From Lobosporangium transversale (Eukaryota > Mortierellomycota > Mortierellomycetes > Mortierellales > Mortierellaceae): a DNA stretch of 64,000 bases. Under the pieces are notes generated by a model. The model saw only the letters and a list, made by a program, of their open reading frames with translations. It searched no databases and was not told the DNA's origin. The first letter of the stretch is position 1; every line of letters begins with the position of its first letter. The position numbers were made by a program, and so were the translations under genes. The DNA lies in the NCBI RefSeq assembly GCF_002105155.1, contig NW_019028994.1, forward strand, positions 1 through 64,000, read 5' to 3'. Shown here piece by piece: positions 32,401-47,591 of the stretch.

Positions 32401-35400
32401 TCAATTTGTTAATAGTCTTATGGTACTGGACAAAGTGGAACAAGTGGTGTTGAGCTAGGAAGAGATATTGTTCGATAAATGGATAGAGTTCCTGGAGACG
32501 CATTGTAATGAAAGCCTCGGCCGCTGCTGCTGCTGCTGCTGCTGCTGCACCTGGAACGCGAATGGCTTGATGAATCTTTTGGCTGATCGAGCGGGTTTTC
32601 TTGATCATTGATTCCATTTGAAGGATGCGGTGCATGGTCGTCAGCTTCTTATTCTCAGACGTGATGAACTTTTCAGGCATACCGTATTGATCCTTCTCTT
32701 CCTCGTCCTCCTTTTCGCTATTTTCACTCATACCAACTGTATTATTGGAAGAGAGAGTTCCAACAGCAGCTACAGCTTTGGTCTTTTTACTAATATCTTG
32801 GACCCGTAGAAGCACGAAGGTAATACATCCATCAATCTCGTCATTGATTTCTTGAACAAGTTTTTGCATGGACACAGTACCCTGGAATGATAGATTAGAG
32901 GGATCGATGGTGGTAGTAGAGAATGACCATTGGCGAGGAAAAGATTCGGTGATCTGACACAGCAGAGGATCTAGGACACTTTGCGCTTCTGGCATCTCTT
33001 TGAGAAGGGAGACGAGAATATGCTCGATCTCGTGAACAGCATCCAAGCTTTGCGATAAGGTCTCCAGGATCAAGCCTGACAAAATTGGAGAGACCCCTCC
33101 AGTCATAACAGGGGTTAGATACCATCGGTCAACGACCTTATCTAAAGAATGTTTGAGTGACTTTGTCTTGACCAAAGCAGCTTGAGCATTGACCAAAAAT
33201 TGGTTACGACCAGGAGTTGTGGAGTGACGAGCAGTTGCCTCAAGTACTAACATGGCGTCTACAAAAAGATCATAAAGCTTGTCGAGCGCAACCTTATGAT
33301 AGATGAGTGTATGGGGACCATGAACATCGAGCGAGACAGTCTTGCCCTTGGGGAGAGCAAAGATACCTTGGAACTGTGAGGTTACTCCACGGAGTATGTC
33401 CATAGAGGCCTTCATGGACCGCAGCTCCTGGCGCTGTTCAATTACCAAGTTGACAAGATGCTCAGTATATCCACGACTCTTCTCGGCCTCGACAATGGTG
33501 ATGTCCTTGGGGGGCTGCTGCGACAGACTACGGAGTTGCATCATGCGGCCCACAATTTTGTAAAAATAATCATCAGACCTCTTCCACAGTTGAGCCACCT
33601 GTGAACCCGCAGGGACAATTTTGTCATTTAATTTAGCTTGCGCCTCAATATCCTGGATCTCAGTGGGAGGCAAATGGAAAACATAACCCAATAGATCTTC
33701 CTCAAGACGAACCATGCGGTGACGGTTCAACCCCAAACGTTGTAGCAGTTTGAGTAGATCAACAAGTGCACGCTTGCGGATCGTCTTCATGTTTTTGAGC
33801 TGAGACTTATTCTCTTCTGTCATTTTAGATGGAGTTTCTTTTTGGAAATCTTCGATCTGTTGGATGATGTCGCCAATGAGTTCCTCTAGAGGCGCACTCT
33901 CTGAGCTTGACATTACTACATTTTTGGCCATGATTTTCTTCAAGCGATTAAAAGTAGAAGGTAAGTTGAGAAGCGCCTCACTGGGACTTAGTGTAATTGA
34001 CTGCTGAAGCAGTTGTCGAATAGGCTCTGAGATATCTGTTACCATAGTTGTTTGTGTGATCCAAACATCTATGTTTGGCTGATTGACCTCAGGAGCCTGC
34101 TTCTTGTTGGCGCGGACAACAGGTGCTTCCATCTGGTAGGCTGTGATGATATCTGTGAGGGGTTTGCGGAGAATATCTCTGTACTTTCGGAGCAGCTTGT
34201 TGAGACGACGATGGGTCTTTAGAGCACTTGCCTTGAGTGCATGAATGTTTGTGTCCTTCCAGCTGGCAATTTTGACATGTTCCTTCATCTCCTTCTCAAT
34301 GGGTTTCCTTGAGGTGGAGACATAGGTCTGAATGCTCTCAATAAACTGACTGTAATACTGATGAACATTCCAAATAGCGTCTGCAACCTTGGAAGCGACT
34401 GCGACGGCTGCTGTCGCGGTAACATTGTTGATGCTGCTCTCATCTTGGCTCTCCTTGAGACGCTTCTGACGCTCTGCAAATGTGAGTTCGCCTCGGATTT
34501 TAAGATGACGGTGGAAGGATTTGAGGAGATCCATACGAGGCAAGAAGTCCCCAACGCTGGAAGCCTGTAAGAACTGGTCCAAAACACCGAGAAGCGCTTT
34601 AACATGAGCAAGGACATCGACTTCGATCCCTTCATCCACCGCTAAATCCATATCTCTAGTAGGCTTTATAATCGATCCATAGAAATGGAACCACCATGAA
34701 AAGACGCTCTCAGCCTGGCTCTTGTCCTGGATTTCAAGCAACTTGGGCCAACAAGTCAACTCAAGCTGTCTCCACGAGATGATCAATGTCTTAAGTTCTT
34801 CTTGATTTTCAAGAATAGAGTATTCGCGACTAGCATTCATCTGCCAGTCCTCGGTTTTAAGCAAGAGAACTTCAATACCTGCAAGTATTTTGGCAACAGG
34901 GGAGTCTAGCGGGAAAGCCAGTAACTTGTCGCAGAATTCAATCAGAGATTCGAGGATCGCGTGTTCCGACCAGATAGAGTGGATGCTCTGGAGACGATAG
35001 CGGAGCTTCGTTAAAATAGGAATAATCCTGACAACTTCCGCCACACGCTGATCCTTGTAGAAATCATACGTGGGGTCTGACGACCAATAGTTGTTATCTT
35101 TTCCTGTCAACCATTCCTCCGTCAGAACACTCGAGAGCAGGTGTGCGCCTTGAGAAGCTGTATCGAGTTGGTGCCCAAATGAGCATTCGCTGACATCTGA
35201 CAGCTCGGAAGCACGATTGTACCAAGACCAAATTAGAAATTTGCGTTCCTGGATCGTCATAGTCGGAGTGTCTGAGCATTTGTCGAGTTCAGCTGCACTG
35301 AACAAGATCTTGTGAAGGTTGCCAATTGAGATTACATCGTGCTCATCAAACGTCTTTTCCTCAACAGCAGGTGCTTCTTTTTGTTGATGTTTGTTCTGAT

Positions 35401-38400
35401 CTTCATCATCTGGAATAGTCATATTCTCATCAGGAGCTTTGAAATCATCTGCAAAGTCCGGAAACATCTCCTTAAATGTAGCCTCGTCGATCGCATCATC
35501 GTCCATACCCTCATACTTATTGACTCGCTGCTTGTAGAGTGATTCTTGCTCGATCTTCATCTTGGCTGCATGCTCTTCACCTTTAGTCCAAATATCCGTT
35601 ACTTCTGTAAACAGGTCATCCAAAGTATCAATTGAAGGCTTATCAAGAATACCTGTTGCAGCAATTGCACGACGTTGACGCTGAAGTGCAGTGATCAGAT
35701 ACTTTAAGTAGAATGACCAAGGCTTCGTGACAATGCTCTTGCCAAACACAGTGCGTTTAACAACTTGAAGAGTTGCGGGCTGAGTGACCACGTGGAGCGA
35801 GTCAAACTTGTCGTTGTTGTTATGACCCAAGCTTTCCAAGCGATGGTAGTCTGGAACTCGGATAAGGCAAGTGACAATTGACTCTAGTGCCTCGCGATCT
35901 CGAATATAGCTTAACGCTGACGCTGAAGCCACCAATCGCATACCAAATTTGATTTGATAGATTGAAACAATGAGTGGCTGCAAAATATCTCTATAGGCTC
36001 TAAACTTTAGCCCATTACGGCGGATAAATTCGGAAGTCACATCTTGGAACAGCTTTTCTTGATCCAGCTGCGATCCATCTTTGTTGGCACCTTCGATTTT
36101 GTCTATAACTCCCGAGATGGTCTCCTTATTAATCGCAGCCTTTTGAATCTGCCAAATTTGCTTGAATAATTCTTCGAGCTGAGAATTTGAGGGACGCAAG
36201 GCCACATCTATCGCAAAATGTTCAATCTCGTCTTCGATTCGACGCAATTCAGCCAGTTTTTCCAAGATTATGGCGTTCTCATGAGACCCTGTGAAGGAAA
36301 TCTCTATTTCTTGACGGACCTTGATCTCTGTCTGAAGAGAGTCTTGCTTCGTTCGAAGAGCATGAAGCATCAAACGAGGTTTTGCAGTTGGGTCAAGAGA
36401 ATAATCAGGAATATATAATGCAATGAAAGCGAGACCTATGTTGACCCAGGATTTGCCGTGAAGATTCTGGAGTTGAGTATCGATGCTGTTGTTGCTGCTA
36501 TCGTTACTTACTCCAGATTGATAAAATCGAATGCATTGTATCAATTGAGAAATAGCAAGCGCAAGATGACGACCCACTGAAGACGGTTTAAGTGTGATAT
36601 CCGTAGATTTGAAGTGGGACAAGGTTGAAAGAGAAGACTCGTAGGCTTCGCTCTGATGGGCTTCACTGTCCAATGAACTGGCAATGGTATCCAACGCTAC
36701 GCGGTATTGTGTAAAATCTAACTCTGTGTGCACTTGAACTATCACATCGATAATCTATTGATATAAAAGAAAAAATGACTCTAATGTTAAAGAATTGTTA
36801 CTTGAGAAACAGAAATAGCCACAATCCCATGAAAATTAGAGTGACACGTTACCAAGTTGATAGATGAGATCAGGCTGATTAAGGAAGCAGCAACGCGGTT
36901 AATATGCTTGGAAATACGAGCCTGATGGGCCACTAAGGAACGTGTTTGCTCCAATTGAGTATCCATCGTGCTGATAGCTGCCTTCGGTAGAGTGGTTCTA
37001 AAGGAATGATGATACATTAACATAGTGAAAAAAAAAAAAAAAAAAAAAAAAGTTAATAGGCTTATCCAAGTGACTAAACATAATAGGAACCAATGAATCT
37101 ATGGACTTCTTTGATTATACTTACAGATAATTGAAGTAAGCAGCAGTGTTCACACTTTGGAATAACTTGGCGGGACCTTGAAGTGCAAATAACTCACGCA
37201 CATCCTCATTTAAAATTTTCCCGCCAAAAGAGTCAAACTTGGTATCCTTGAATGCATTATTCCAGAGACGCGCATGCCAGTTGTGAAGAACATCCTGAAT
37301 CAACCGATTAAAAAGTGCCTGAGTGTTTTCATTCAAACCTTTATAGTAGCGGCGTATAAAAACAAATTTTTTTATATTAGTAAGCCATTTAATGCTAATA
37401 CACAAAAAAAAATTTTTTTGTGTTTACCTTTAGCATCAGAGTCAAAGACCCATATCAAGCGCTTATGTGGCACAAAGTCGATTGCAGAGCGAGTTGTAGA
37501 TTTCAACGAGAACTCATACAGGGTCCTAATCTCTTCTAAGGTCTTCCTGGATAAACGATCGTTTTGTGGTAATTGTTGTTGCAGTTTTGAAAGCAAGCCC
37601 ATCTCTGCCACTGTGCTTGAAAAATCCATAATGGGGTGCATGAAATTCTCTGTATCCTGAATATTTTTAGATTTGATCTTGGGATATCCTTCAAGTTGCT
37701 TTTGAACACCTTCGATTTGCTTTTGCAAGTGCTATTTTTTTTAGGGAAAAAAGAAAAAGATAAAGAAAATTAGTCTATAGGAGGATATCCATTTCTTCTT
37801 AATCTGAAATATATCATCACTTACAGCTGGGACATGTTTGATCGTTTTAAGCAAAACTGCTCCATTCTCAGGGCTCTGGTCCACAAAGTAAAGTGTCGCA
37901 ATGGCATCGATCAATGTGTCCTTGAATTCGGGAATATTGGCAATCGCCCTAGCTTTTGCCAATACATCTTGGTCTAGGATGGCTTCATCAGACCAGACAT
38001 CGACCGTATGGGCAATCTTGAGTAATTCATGCTCTATAGCGACCAATTCTTCAGATGCCAAAACCGAGGGGTGTAAGCGTCTCCACAAATTCTTCATTAA
38101 TGTTCCTGTGGTCAATACCATGGCTTCAGTCATCACACTGAGACTATGAAATAATGGACCAAAGAATTCTGGAGACAACAATAATAAGAAATCACCGGAT
38201 TCTGACATCAATTTAACCAGAATCATAAGTTCGCCCACGTTGATAGTTGATTCCTGAACAGCATCCCAGATCATGTCACGCTTATCAAGGAACAGATGGA
38301 GTTTCGTAGCCTGGATATATATAACAACATCAACGATCACCGAACGAATGTTAGCTTAACGGTGAAATAGTCATCAATGGTTTCAAAAAAAAGGGGGGGA

Positions 38401-41400
38401 AGAGGTTTGACGCAAACTTACATTCTCATCGCTTGCTCCATTCAACGCTTCAATCCATCGCAAGATGATCATGCGAACAGCCGTGAGACAAGGGCTGATC
38501 TGTGCCACTACCTGATGCTGCAGCGGCTTGTCCCAAAGTTGTTGCTGGTACAAATATGAGATTTGCACAGTGTTTGGCTTTTTGCCCCTCGCTTGTGCAT
38601 AGACTTTAGCTTCAATGTACTCCATCTTCTTGACTCGGATAAAGAGCGCGATCAGACGAGCTACAGACTGATACTCAATCCATACATTCTTCGCTTCCGT
38701 ATTAGTCTCACAAAGTCTGTCGATCGCCCAGAACAAATTCGGGTTCCGACGCATATCAACAGGCTAGGCAAAATTTCCATAAATAAAGTCATTTTGCACA
38801 TTAGGATACTTTTGCTCATTCCACTAAAATGAAAGCTTGCCCACTTTTTTTTTGTCTCACCTGAAATTCCAAAAACTTCTTATTGAGGGCTAGTTTGGAT
38901 GCCAATGCTTCTTTCAGCTCTACAAGACGAGGCATCATAGGACTTTGTGACAATTGATCCAAGATATGATCAGCCATCAGTGCCTGTGCTCTGTTTGTCT
39001 CATTCAAATCATTATTCTTTAACAGATTTTGAAGCCAGGTCTTTCGTAAACAGGCGTCAAAGAGAGAGCTTGTCTCTAAAAAGTAATGAGCTGCAGTCCA
39101 AATCATGGTCGCTGTCGTAATTCCATTAGACTCATCATCCAAGAGTAAGAGATACATCAAGTAGGATCCATCCAATGACACAGTTGCCAATTTTGATTCC
39201 TGAGAAAACATGCGGCCTTCGAGCAAGTGAGGGCAGTTCGTAACTGACAATGTACTCCTAATGCTCATTGATTCCACATCAAATGAAGGCGACGCCTCCA
39301 GAGCATCAACTTTGGGCAGCTCGAACCAGTGATGGGATTCATCATTCTGTTGCTGCATCGCTGCCTTGGGGACACCCTCAAATGTATATACTTGCTGGAC
39401 ACCGTTTCGAAGCGCCATCTCAAGATATTCTCCACGTTGTAGTCTCTCGACCACAAAACGTGTGTAGAGTAACATATCCTTAGCATGAACTGTCTTCCAT
39501 GGCATGGTCAATTTGAAGTAGTCGTGAATGTAACGATGGATTTGGCTGATCTTAGACGGAACACCGGATCCTCGAATGCCGAGCGAGTTTGCAATCTTTA
39601 CTGAATCTTGTATACTGTTGATCCACTCTGCATCCACTAGCGTAATCTCGACTCCACGGTTTCGCATGGCTCTCGAAAGCTCGCCATACCGAGGATCAAC
39701 CGTCATAAATATCCTAAAATTGGGATGCGGACGGATAATCTTAACTTCGCCATCGATTAATCCACGCTCGTTCACCATTAAAGTGCCATTGGGCTCCATT
39801 AATGAATTGAGCCGGTCCAAGACAGAAGGGTTACTCAGGTTGGCATTGTCGATCAACAACCAATATCCATGCTCTAGCGCGTTAATCAACGATCCATCAA
39901 TCCATTCAAATCGTCCGCTAACAGAAGTCAATTCCAAGTTACGCAGAAGCTTGAACTTTTCATCTAACTCTTGAGCATCCTTTTCGAACTCACTCAGCTT
40001 GAACTCTCGGACTAGATACCACAATTGATTCAACAAGGACTCGATTGCATTGTTACGCATCACACGTTCATCTGCAACATGACGTGCCAAAGAAGTTGAG
40101 GTACGTTTTGAGAATTTATCTTGTGAATGAAGCAAGTAAAGACTCTGGCTGACCTCGCGAGCGTAAGCAAGTGTGCTATGCTGACCTGGGATTAACAGCA
40201 TCTCGCGAGAAATACGGCTTGCGAGGCGAGATAGTCCGAAGAGGATATGCTCTTGATGCCGCGCAACATCAACTTGCTCAAACCCACCTAAAAGCTCCAT
40301 AGTGTCGACTCCAGAATTCATCGAAAACTCCTCCAGCTTGTTTCCAGTTAGGTTGGCTAGGAGTCGGACAATCGAGGTTTTACCACTCGAAGCTGGGCCT
40401 GTCAAGATGGCCATCCAATTGACTTCCACACATTTCATTATACCCTCCAATGGTCCAAGGAGCGACTGAAGTAGGTGTAAATCCTTCCCAAGAACATTAC
40501 TTGTATCTCCATGTCGACGGGGAAGAAGCGAATGCCCAACTTGTAAGTGCATTTCGTCCACGTGGAAGTAAGGGGATTTAGTGCGAGTGTAAGGTTGGTC
40601 AAAGATCTTCTCAAACAATGCAACTGTTGCAGCACGATCCTCCTCAGTTCTCATACGCTGTAAGTAGATCAAGTCCAGATGTTCTGCAGGGTCATGATTG
40701 TATCCAAGACCATGGTTAGACATAGTCATCAGCTCCATCCAGCGGAAAACATCGCGCAGGTTGAACTCCCATGGACTGCCCTTACGGCCAAAACTAAGCT
40801 TGACCATCGTCTCTTCAAACATCTGGTAATTGAACTCAATCATTTTCCGCAACATCGAGTCTTCAACTTGAGGAAACAGGTGCTTACAGATAAAGAGGAT
40901 GTCGCTATCCAAGAGTTGCTCCACGAAGACCTGTGTGAAGCGGTTTACGAATGACTTGGGCAGCCCTTTACGACCGCCTCCTTGTTGCAGAGGGTTCTGC
41001 GCTGCAAAGACTCGGAAATTCATGTTACACTCGAATGTTCTGTCTAGCTCTGGGATATAAACCGACCCACGATGGTCTAGACAGGAATTCAAGCCCTCGA
41101 GCACACTCTGACTTGCCAAATTGATTTCATCGAGCAGCACCCAGTCACCACTCTTCATTGCTTGCAAGAACGGTGCGTCTCTCCAGGCAAACTCGCCACT
41201 ATTTCCACCTTCGACTGGTAGATCAGATCCAAACAAATCCATTAAATCAGTCTGCTCTGACAAGTTAATCCTAACCAAGTTGTGCGCAGAAGCTGTCGCA
41301 AGAGCAGAGATGAGTGATGTCTTCCCTACACCAGGTGAACCCTCCAAAAGGATGGGTTTCTTAAGCTGCATCGCACGAAGGACTCGCATGGCATTGTCGG

Positions 41401-44400
41401 TTGTAGTGGGTGCCAGCAGCGTAAACTTGATTTTTTGGTCTTGTAGGTTTCCCTTCTTAATGTAAAACGGGGTGATTCCAAAGAGTCCACTGTCATTCTT
41501 AACTGTGCCAAAGCCCTCTGTAAAGATTGCAGCCTCACCCTGTTGCAAGACCTGTTCATTCTTACTCAATGCCATTAAACACTTGAGACGGAACTCTCTC
41601 AAAAGAGCTCCTGTCATGGATGCACCTCCAGCAGAAGCATTCGATCCAAGGCCATCCAAGAGGACCAAGCTTCCTCCATGAACGAATGCCTCCTCAGCTG
41701 TCAATTGGCCCTTAGCCATCAATGCGTTCATAAAGCGAACCCAAGCCAGGATATCTCTCAAGCTGACCACAATATGACTCTTACCCAACTCATGTGTGAA
41801 CCAAGTAACAAAGTCAAGAATCCTTTCTGCAAAGCCCGCCATCTCAGCCTTGTATTGGATTTGCTCCTCAATGATCTTGACCAAATCTTCGCGGTCTGTA
41901 ACAGCGGGGACCCAGATCTCCGTGAAACGGTTTCGGAGGGCAGGCGACAGTTCTTTCTTACCATAGTCTCCACCAGGGTTCATGGTAGCCAGAAACTGGA
42001 AGCCAGGGACTCCATTCATGACCTCAACTGTCTTACCTCCCTTCTCTGCCAAAACCAGCAAACGTTGTGGTTCTAGAACACTGTTCAGACGCTCCAGTAC
42101 CGAATCGTCTGCCAACGAAATCTCATCCAGCAAGAACAAATGACCGTCCTTCATTGACTGAACCAAAGGACCGTCATGCCACTCAAACAGTGTAGTTGCT
42201 TGGCGGTACATGCGACGGAGCTCTGCTATGACTGCAATGACTTCAGCTCCATCTTCTGTAGTTCGACTCTCAAGTTGATTAACTTTGACAAATTTCTCAA
42301 ATGCAGTGACTACCACATCCAAGTCTGCTTCATCCAGCACAAATGTTACTTCGCCTCCCATCTTGACAATAAAGTTGACAAGCTCATTCTTAGTAGACAC
42401 AACCATACCCTGATTATTTCGAACTGGGCGTTGGCCTCCTAAAAGGTCCGCAGTTTCTGTGTTCTGATGACAGTTGACGATCACCAGTTCGCGGCCCAGA
42501 TACTCGGACAACATCTGACAAACTGTGGTCTTACCACATCCAGTCTCTCCAACAAGCAACACGGGCTCATTATTCTTGAGGCAATGGCTCACCAACGTGA
42601 AGAGACGCTTCATGGCTTTGGTCCAAACCACATTCTCGCGTCCACCATGGAATCTCTGCATATAATCCAAGACCTCGGGGCAGTTATACATGCGATCCAA
42701 ATTAATTGTGCTTCGCATCACTTCCTCCAAGACCTCCTTGACCACAGCTCGCTCTTCATCTTTACGACATCTTTCTGCCAAAATCATGTATCCATCCTGA
42801 GCTAGTTCCTCATAGCTGCCTGCACCTCGTCCTGCCCATCGGAACAAATCTCGTAGTGTGATAAATCCATGTCCCTGTTCAAACAGTCGGGTGGTCTGGC
42901 GACGAGCCATCAGTTTCTTGTAAACTTCTACGAGGCGTTTACAATATGAAGGAGCCATCGTACAACGACGAGACAGGATAGTTTCCAGCTCGGCCTCTGG
43001 GATCTCATCAAAAAATAGTTCCAGAAATCGGTTCCTAAAGGCTCTTGAGAGTTGCTTGCGTCCCCCATACAATCCCGCTGGGTTCTGAGTCGCAAACAGT
43101 ATAAAATCCTGATGAGGCTTCACAATCTCACCTGTTTCAGGGATCACTAACTCTCGATTATCATCCAACAATCGATTCAGAGCCTCAAGAACATCACTAG
43201 GAGCCAAATTGAGCTCGTCCAATACAATCCAGTATCCATTTTTAAGTGCTTCCACTAAAACACCTTCTTGAAAAACGAGCTGTCCCTCCGAATTAGAGAT
43301 ATAAGTCCCAATGTACTCTTGCAAATCCGTATGCTCATGATTGTTAATTCGAACAAACTTGTGGCCCAACCGATGTGCCAGATATTCAATCATAGAGGTC
43401 TTTCCTGCAGAAGTAGGACCTTGAATCAAGATTGGGAATCGACGTGTCATGACCACACGAGACAAATTATTGAGGTTGTGCTCCACAGATGGCGTCAAAA
43501 TATACTGCCCATCATCTCGAATCGGATGAGAGCCGCATTGGAGCCAGAAATGACCAAATTGGATCATCTCTCTTCCTTCTTGAAGAGGATAATCTGGCTT
43601 GCGTGGGATCTGAGTGATGACTTGACGTGGGTTCTTGACACCGTTCAACAAATACTTCTCGACCAATGCTCGGACAGTTCGCTCACTTTCTCTGCTCAGC
43701 TGAGTCAAAAAGGTCATACTGAAAGCTTCATACATCGATCGACGCAATCCATATGTGGCCACGATCTCACGAACAAACTGTAAGGCCCTTGTTAATGTTC
43801 TCATTGAGAAATGAGGCCGTTGATTAGCACCATCTACCAACTTGTGTGCATAACTTAAAGCCTTGACTGCCAAATAAAAATCCGCAATGTCGGGGATGGC
43901 TCTTGAATCGCTCAGTGTACAGGATTCGAGATATTTTTTGATGATTTCCAACAGATCCTCACGTCTAGCATCTGGTGGATGGACATAAAACTCTGTGAAC
44001 CGATTCCGTAAACCTGGAGGCAAATCCCGTTTGCCTACATCTGTTGCAGGATTCATACAGGCAAACACACGGAAGTTCTTGTGACGGACTACCGGTTCAG
44101 AATCTCCTCGTTCTGCCAAGAGAATGCTGCCATGTTCGTCCTGAAGCAATCCACTAAGACATTCTAGCGTTTCGGTCGTCGCCAAGTTGATCTCATCCAA
44201 CAAAATCCAGTCTCCACGACGGACTGCCTTGACAAGTGCACCCTCCAAGAATGAGAACACGAATTTTGCAGACGACACAGAATAAGTTTCTTTGAGAATC
44301 GCGAGCTGATCTGCAAATGTTTGCCATTCTCTTTGAAGTTTGGGTGAAAGCTTCTTTGATGCTGTGCTCGCTGCTGTTGTCGCTCCTACTGCTGCCGTAC

Positions 44401-47400
44401 TGTCGACATTTGTATCAACATCTCTTTGTTGTTTCCTACTCGTGTCTAGTTTACTCTCTGCCATCTGAATCGACTGTGACCAAGCCTTGATCAATGCATC
44501 CCATTTGCTGTGCATATAGAGCTTATCGACTAGGTTTATGAACTGCTGATTTTTCTTTCTTGAAAACGTTCTCGAAAAGAGATCATCAAACATGTTCTTC
44601 AATGGTACTGCAAGGACCTTCACATCCACAGGTTTAAATCCTCCCAATAGATCTGAAGAATCTGATTGTTGAGATAAATTAATGACTGTAAGGTTATGGT
44701 TCAACAAACTGGCTAGATGTTGAACTACAGTTGTTTTTCCCGTTCCAGTTTCACCAACCAATAACACTGGTTCGTTTAAATGGACCGAAACTGCAATCCG
44801 CTCCATTAGTTTTGCAGCATGTGCAGTCTTCGCGAAATCTGATTTTCTTATTCCTTTCTTGACTTTACGATGACTTCCCCCTTGATCAATACCCAAGATT
44901 GGAAGTGTCACGCGGCCGATCGTAATATTGTCTGGGTCGCGATCATTGAGTTCTGGTGTATAGCTGTTGATATAATGTCGAACCATTTGCTCTGGAATCG
45001 TCAAAGCAGCACCTAATCGGACCAAGACTCGCTCCCAAACATCATATTCTGCAATCATGGAACAGAAACAGTCCACGGCTTCTGAGAACAGATCTTGAAG
45101 AATCTTTTCATCCACTCCTCTCTTAGTACTGATCAGGTTCCCTAACGCCATGAACCCCCCTTTCGCCTTGATTAAAGTATCTATACGAGTACACCACTTC
45201 ATCAAATCACGAGGCGAAATAACGCGAGAAACCATGGATTGAGAGGATGAGAACTCTGATGATGCAAAGGTAGCGGAGATGGCTTCAAAGACATGCATGA
45301 TCAAGTTGGGCAGAATTTGATCAGGTCCTAGCTCCTGGAACCGTTCATGGATAATTTGAGATAACTCCTGATGCGAAAGCGAGTTGACCTGAACGCGTGT
45401 CCAGAGGTTGGCTCCAATACTAGCATCAGCCCCGCCGACATTACGTGCCATTAATCGCCCACCACCCGAACGAGATGGAATCATGGATTGAGTCGCGAAT
45501 AGCTGAAATCCCTCATGAGCAGGGATCTTTTCGCCACGACTAGGGATAAAAAGTGTCCTGGATTCCAGTAATGGAAGGAGAACTGATAGAACTTCCATGG
45601 GGGCTAAATCGATGTCCTCGATCAACAGCCACTTTCCTTCCCTGACAGCCGTCGTAAGCACGCCTGCTTGCCATTTAAACGATCCTGGTTTTGAAGTGGA
45701 GACATATGTACCCAATAGTACTTTTGAATCTGTTTGATCGCCCAAATGGATCTTGACAAGATCTTTGAAGAAAAAAAAAAATTAAAAAAATTAAAAATAA
45801 AAAGAAAAAGAAAATAAGTAATACTGAAATATCATTAATCCACTGCAACTTATAAAAAAGGACAGAAGTAACTTTTTATACCATCACGACCGGTCACTCT
45901 GGCAACTTCTTCTACTAGTGCAGTCTTTCCAGCACCTGTGACACCCTCTAATAAGACGGGTGCGCCAATTGAGAGCGCGAGTCCGATAGAATGTAGATTA
46001 TGTTTTGTGGTTTCTGTCAAGACTAGTTTATGGCCCGACAATAATGATTGTTGAGGATGTGGATTGTTGGATCTTGGCAGGAGTACACCACAGAGGTTGA
46101 CTGTCAATGGTGAAAGATCTTCAACCATGATACGTCGATCCGCTAATGATGCAGTGGATGATGATAATGATGTCGACGTTGGTGGATTCTTGAATAATGC
46201 AAGTTGAGCCGCTGAAATCCGATCCTGCTCCAGTAGACTGAACAATTTCAAGTCATAACGAGTAATATAAAAGTAAAAAGAACATTCAAGTTAGATACCT
46301 CTCTTCCTTCTTCCATCCCTGTGAGCAATGACAAGCAATAATAACTATACATCAATCCTCTTCCTCTCCCTCTTTAATTCAGACATAGACACTTACGACA
46401 ACAGATCCGCGCGATACTTTTGGAATCCGACGCTCCATTCAATACTGTCCTTGATATTCAAGTGGACCTTTAGGGCTTCCGATATCTGATCGTCCCGAAT
46501 ATCAAGCACAACTGCTAAACATTGGATCGCCAAATATTTTAATGGCTCATCACTGAATCCCAAACAGCTATAAACCGGTGTCCAATCCCACAACGTCGAA
46601 AATGTTGACGATGAGAATTTCAAAAGTCGATAACAAGTCATCAATGTATCGTGAGCTCTTTTTATTTCATCCTATATACAAGGAGAGGACAAGACAATGA
46701 TTATTAATAATTTGTGCGATCCATAGAGTATCCGTTTGAGAAACATGAAAACACTGGATTTTTTTTTCTTTACATAATAATAATAACTATAACAATATAC
46801 CTGTTGAGGATCCTGAATGTGTTTGTCTGTAAGTGTATTGAGCCATTCCAGTGGCGATGGATATTGTAAAAATATACGAACTGCAAAGCTATTCATTTTG
46901 GAAACAAGAGGGCAATGGAATGAAGTGGACCATGGTTTAGTAATTAAAGTTGTTTTTCACCCAAAACCCAAATCTTTCTTAGTTTCTTTTCTTTCTTTCT
47001 TTCTTTTTTTCCTTTTCTTTTTTTCCAATACCTCTTAACTTGTGGAACTATAGGAAGGATCAGCCCAAAGACCTGTGCAATCCTTTGTAGGTCCTGCTGT
47101 AATGAAAAATTTGTAGGAAATGAATCAATGTCTGTGATTGAGTCTATGTTATCAGTGTCCATATTCATCTTGGGTGATGATGCTGCTGAAACTGATGCTG
47201 AAACTGATGCTGATGCTGATACTGATGCTGATGCTGATGTTGATGTTGAAACAGAGTCTGGAATCATCCATCGAGCGACCAGATCAAGGACAATAGGTCG
47301 ATACAATTCTACGATCTTTATTGCCAAATGCTGGTTCTTAAGCAGGTTCGACAAAATGTTGAGCACTTGTGAAATCTCTGAACGTTGAAAAGGGTTTGAT

Positions 47401-47591
47401 CGATCAGCCAAAGCATGCAGTAATTGGAGTTGCGATGCAGTCATAACTTTGTTATTGTATGAGGCCATTTCTTTGCCCTTCTCCTTGAAGGTATCCAAAA
47501 ACTCAAGAAAGTTTGTGGTTGCAGCCGCGAGATCCATGCTGAGTGGATCATGGATAGTTGACACTGAGGTGAAAGGGCCAGAAGATGCCAT
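29432..47591 (-). CDS. MDN1: Midasin, AAA+ ribosome-assembly ATPase
   Basis: Eleven exons on the minus strand: 47591-47032, 46888-46801, 46671-46397, 46237-45882, 45762-38861, 38763-38422, 38310-37825, 37731-37428, 37338-37125, 36997-36853 and 36754-29432. All phases agree and give 5,664 aa, near human midasin and longer than yeast Rea1. Six Walker A motifs mark the AAA+ ring: GVTGAGKT (about residue 406), GETGTGKT (763), GPTSAGKT (1207), GETGCGKT (1497), GSPGVGKT (1900) and GPASSGKT (2214). A long linker follows, then an Asp/Glu-rich region (about 4690-5340) and a C-terminal VWA domain with the metal site IAIDDSTSMS near 5459. The protein is known to strip assembly factors such as Ytm1 and Rsa4 from nuclear pre-60S particles through its MIDAS domain. 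A Ser/Ala run near residue 120 and an alanine run near 4628 come from coding microsatellites. Two exons hold most of the protein; short introns cluster at the N-terminus and the linker. Confidence 0.97.
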
